14,523 nucleotides of DNA from contig CAMLHT010000084.1 in NCBI GenBank assembly GCA_946479895.1, forward strand, positions 1-14,523, in the 5' to 3' direction. Under the pieces are notes generated by a model. It did no database searches. It had not been told where the DNA came from and worked only from the letters and a program-made list of their open reading frames with translations. The DNA is from an uncultured Gemmatimonadota bacterium. GTDB lineage: Bacteria > Gemmatimonadota > Gemmatimonadetes > Gemmatimonadales > Gemmatimonadaceae. The translations under genes and the position numbers were made by a program. This document shows, piece by piece, positions 13,833 to 14,523 of this stretch (the stretch's first letter is position 1; every line of letters starts with the position of its first letter).

Positions 13833-14523
13833 ATGAATTCTCGGAACATGCGCCCCGTCTCGCGGGCGCAGACAGCCCTCGTCCATCGTGGACCCCAGGC
13901 GGTCAACCTCCAGCAGGGCGTGGCGTCGATCCACGCCCCCAACGCCGCCCTCCTCATCGACTTCGACAACGTCACGATGGGCATCCGCTCCGACCTCGGG
14001 AAGGAGCTCCGCAGCCTCCTCTCGTCGGAGATCATCAAGGGCAAGGTCGCCGTCCAGCGCGCCTACGCCGACTGGCGCCGGTACCCGCAGTACATCGTCC
14101 CGCTCTCGGAGTCGTCGATCGACCTGATCTTCGCCCCGGCCTACGGCTCGTCGAAGAAGAACGCCACCGACATCCGCCTCGCCATCGACGCGCTCGAGCT
14201 GGTGTTCACCCGCCCCGAGATCGGGACCTTCATCCTCCTCTCCGGCGACTCCGACTTCTCGAGCCTGGTCATCAAGCTCAAGGAATACGGCAAGTACGTC
14301 ATCGGCGTCGGCATCCGCGAGTCCTCGAGCGACCTGCTCGTCCAGAACTGCGACGAGTACTACAGCTACAACGCCCTCGCCGGCCTCGTGAAGGCCAACG
14401 ACCAGGAAGAGACCCAGAAGTGGGATCCCTGGGAGCTGGTGAAGGAATCGGTCACGCGCATGAAGAAGAACGGCGACGTGATGCGCTCCGATCGCCTGAA
14501 GCAGGTGATGCAGGAGATCGACG
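13833..14523 (+). CDS. NYN-domain (LabA/DUF88, PIN-like) protein with OST-HTH/LOTUS start; 3' end outside the window
   Basis: 230 codons are visible before the window ends. A poorly conserved N-terminal tail of about 36 residues precedes the NYN domain (about 37-187), a PIN-like fold found in RNA-processing nucleases. Acidic motifs expected to bind metal are LIDFDN (D43, D45), NATDIRLAIDA (D113, D119) and LLSGDSDF (D139, D141). All are intact, so nuclease activity is plausible. From about 198 the sequence WDPWELVKESVTRMKKNGDVMRSDRLKQVM looks like the start of an OST-HTH/LOTUS domain, known for RNA and G-quadruplex RNA binding. The ATG at 13833 is chosen for its AAGG site (13823-13826). ATG 13848 and GTG 13920 are possible later starts. 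Target RNAs are unknown. Confidence 0.88.
   Translation, partial: MNSRNMRPVSRAQTALVHRGPQAVNLQQGVASIHAPNAALLIDFDNVTMGIRSDLGKELRSLLSSEIIKGKVAVQRAYADWRRYPQYIVPLSESSIDLIFAPAYGSSKKNATDIRLAIDALELVFTRPEIGTFILLSGDSDFSSLVIKLKEYGKYVIGVGIRESSSDLLVQNCDEYYSYNALAGLVKANDQEETQKWDPWELVKESVTRMKKNGDVMRSDRLKQVMQEID

Noticed and set aside
13569..14044. Minus-strand small genes opposite the NYN leader
   Set aside because: No ribosome-binding site, no recognisable domain, Arg-rich shadow composition, and overlap with the well-supported NYN coding region.

Overview
This 14.5 kb window is high-GC, gene-dense chromosomal DNA from a Gram-negative (diderm) bacterium. The diderm call rests on two exported envelope proteins: an outer-membrane beta-barrel ending in Phe, and a bifunctional class A penicillin-binding protein. 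High GC, GTG/TTG starts, an NYN-OST-HTH protein, purine-rich heptad repeats and a dispersed GTCATCCC...GAAGCGAGGGAC palindrome fit a Gemmatimonadota-like or neighbouring soil lineage. That placement is inference, not proof. I see no tRNA, rRNA, CRISPR array, transposase or phage gene.

Layout. (1) 1-163: the 3' end of a PLP-dependent class V aminotransferase-like gene, convergent with tyrS (184-1440, minus). (2) 1496-7778, plus strand: a class A PBP with an unusual Arg/Pro/Asp/Thr repeat tail, then a PHP-family metallohydrolase and an amidohydrolase joined by ATGA and GTGA stop-start overlaps, then ilvE, and after a 130-base gap an HNH nuclease with a strongly supported TTG start. (3) 12981-7742, minus strand: an NtrY-like sensor kinase, an NtrX-like sigma-54 response regulator, a beta-barrel protein with an N-terminal bactofilin-like repeat region, and a small exported DUF4390-like protein. 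The last two genes abut exactly. (4) 12970-13392, plus: a YjbQ/UPF0047 protein whose start overlaps the start of the kinase gene. (5) 13393-13832: 440 bases with no credible gene, holding heptad repeats with a G-quadruplex motif, GATAGCC repeats and a run of GC hairpins. (6) 13833 to the window end: an NYN-domain (LabA/DUF88) protein cut by the window edge just after its LOTUS/OST-HTH domain begins.

How the genes may work together. The plus-strand cluster mixes peptidoglycan synthesis with small-molecule metabolism (amidohydrolase, branched-chain transaminase). The minus-strand cluster looks like a two-component system next to an outer-membrane/periplasmic pair. As I recall, NtrYX next to a DUF4390 gene also occurs in Betaproteobacteria, which would make an envelope-linked regulatory module a reasonable hypothesis. 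The most interesting non-coding features are a heptad repeat carried in sense orientation just after two different genes (and therefore inverted around the ntrYX-yjbQ block), a palindromic repeat that supplies the last codons of the kinase, and three hairpins stacked against the ribosome-binding site of the NYN gene.
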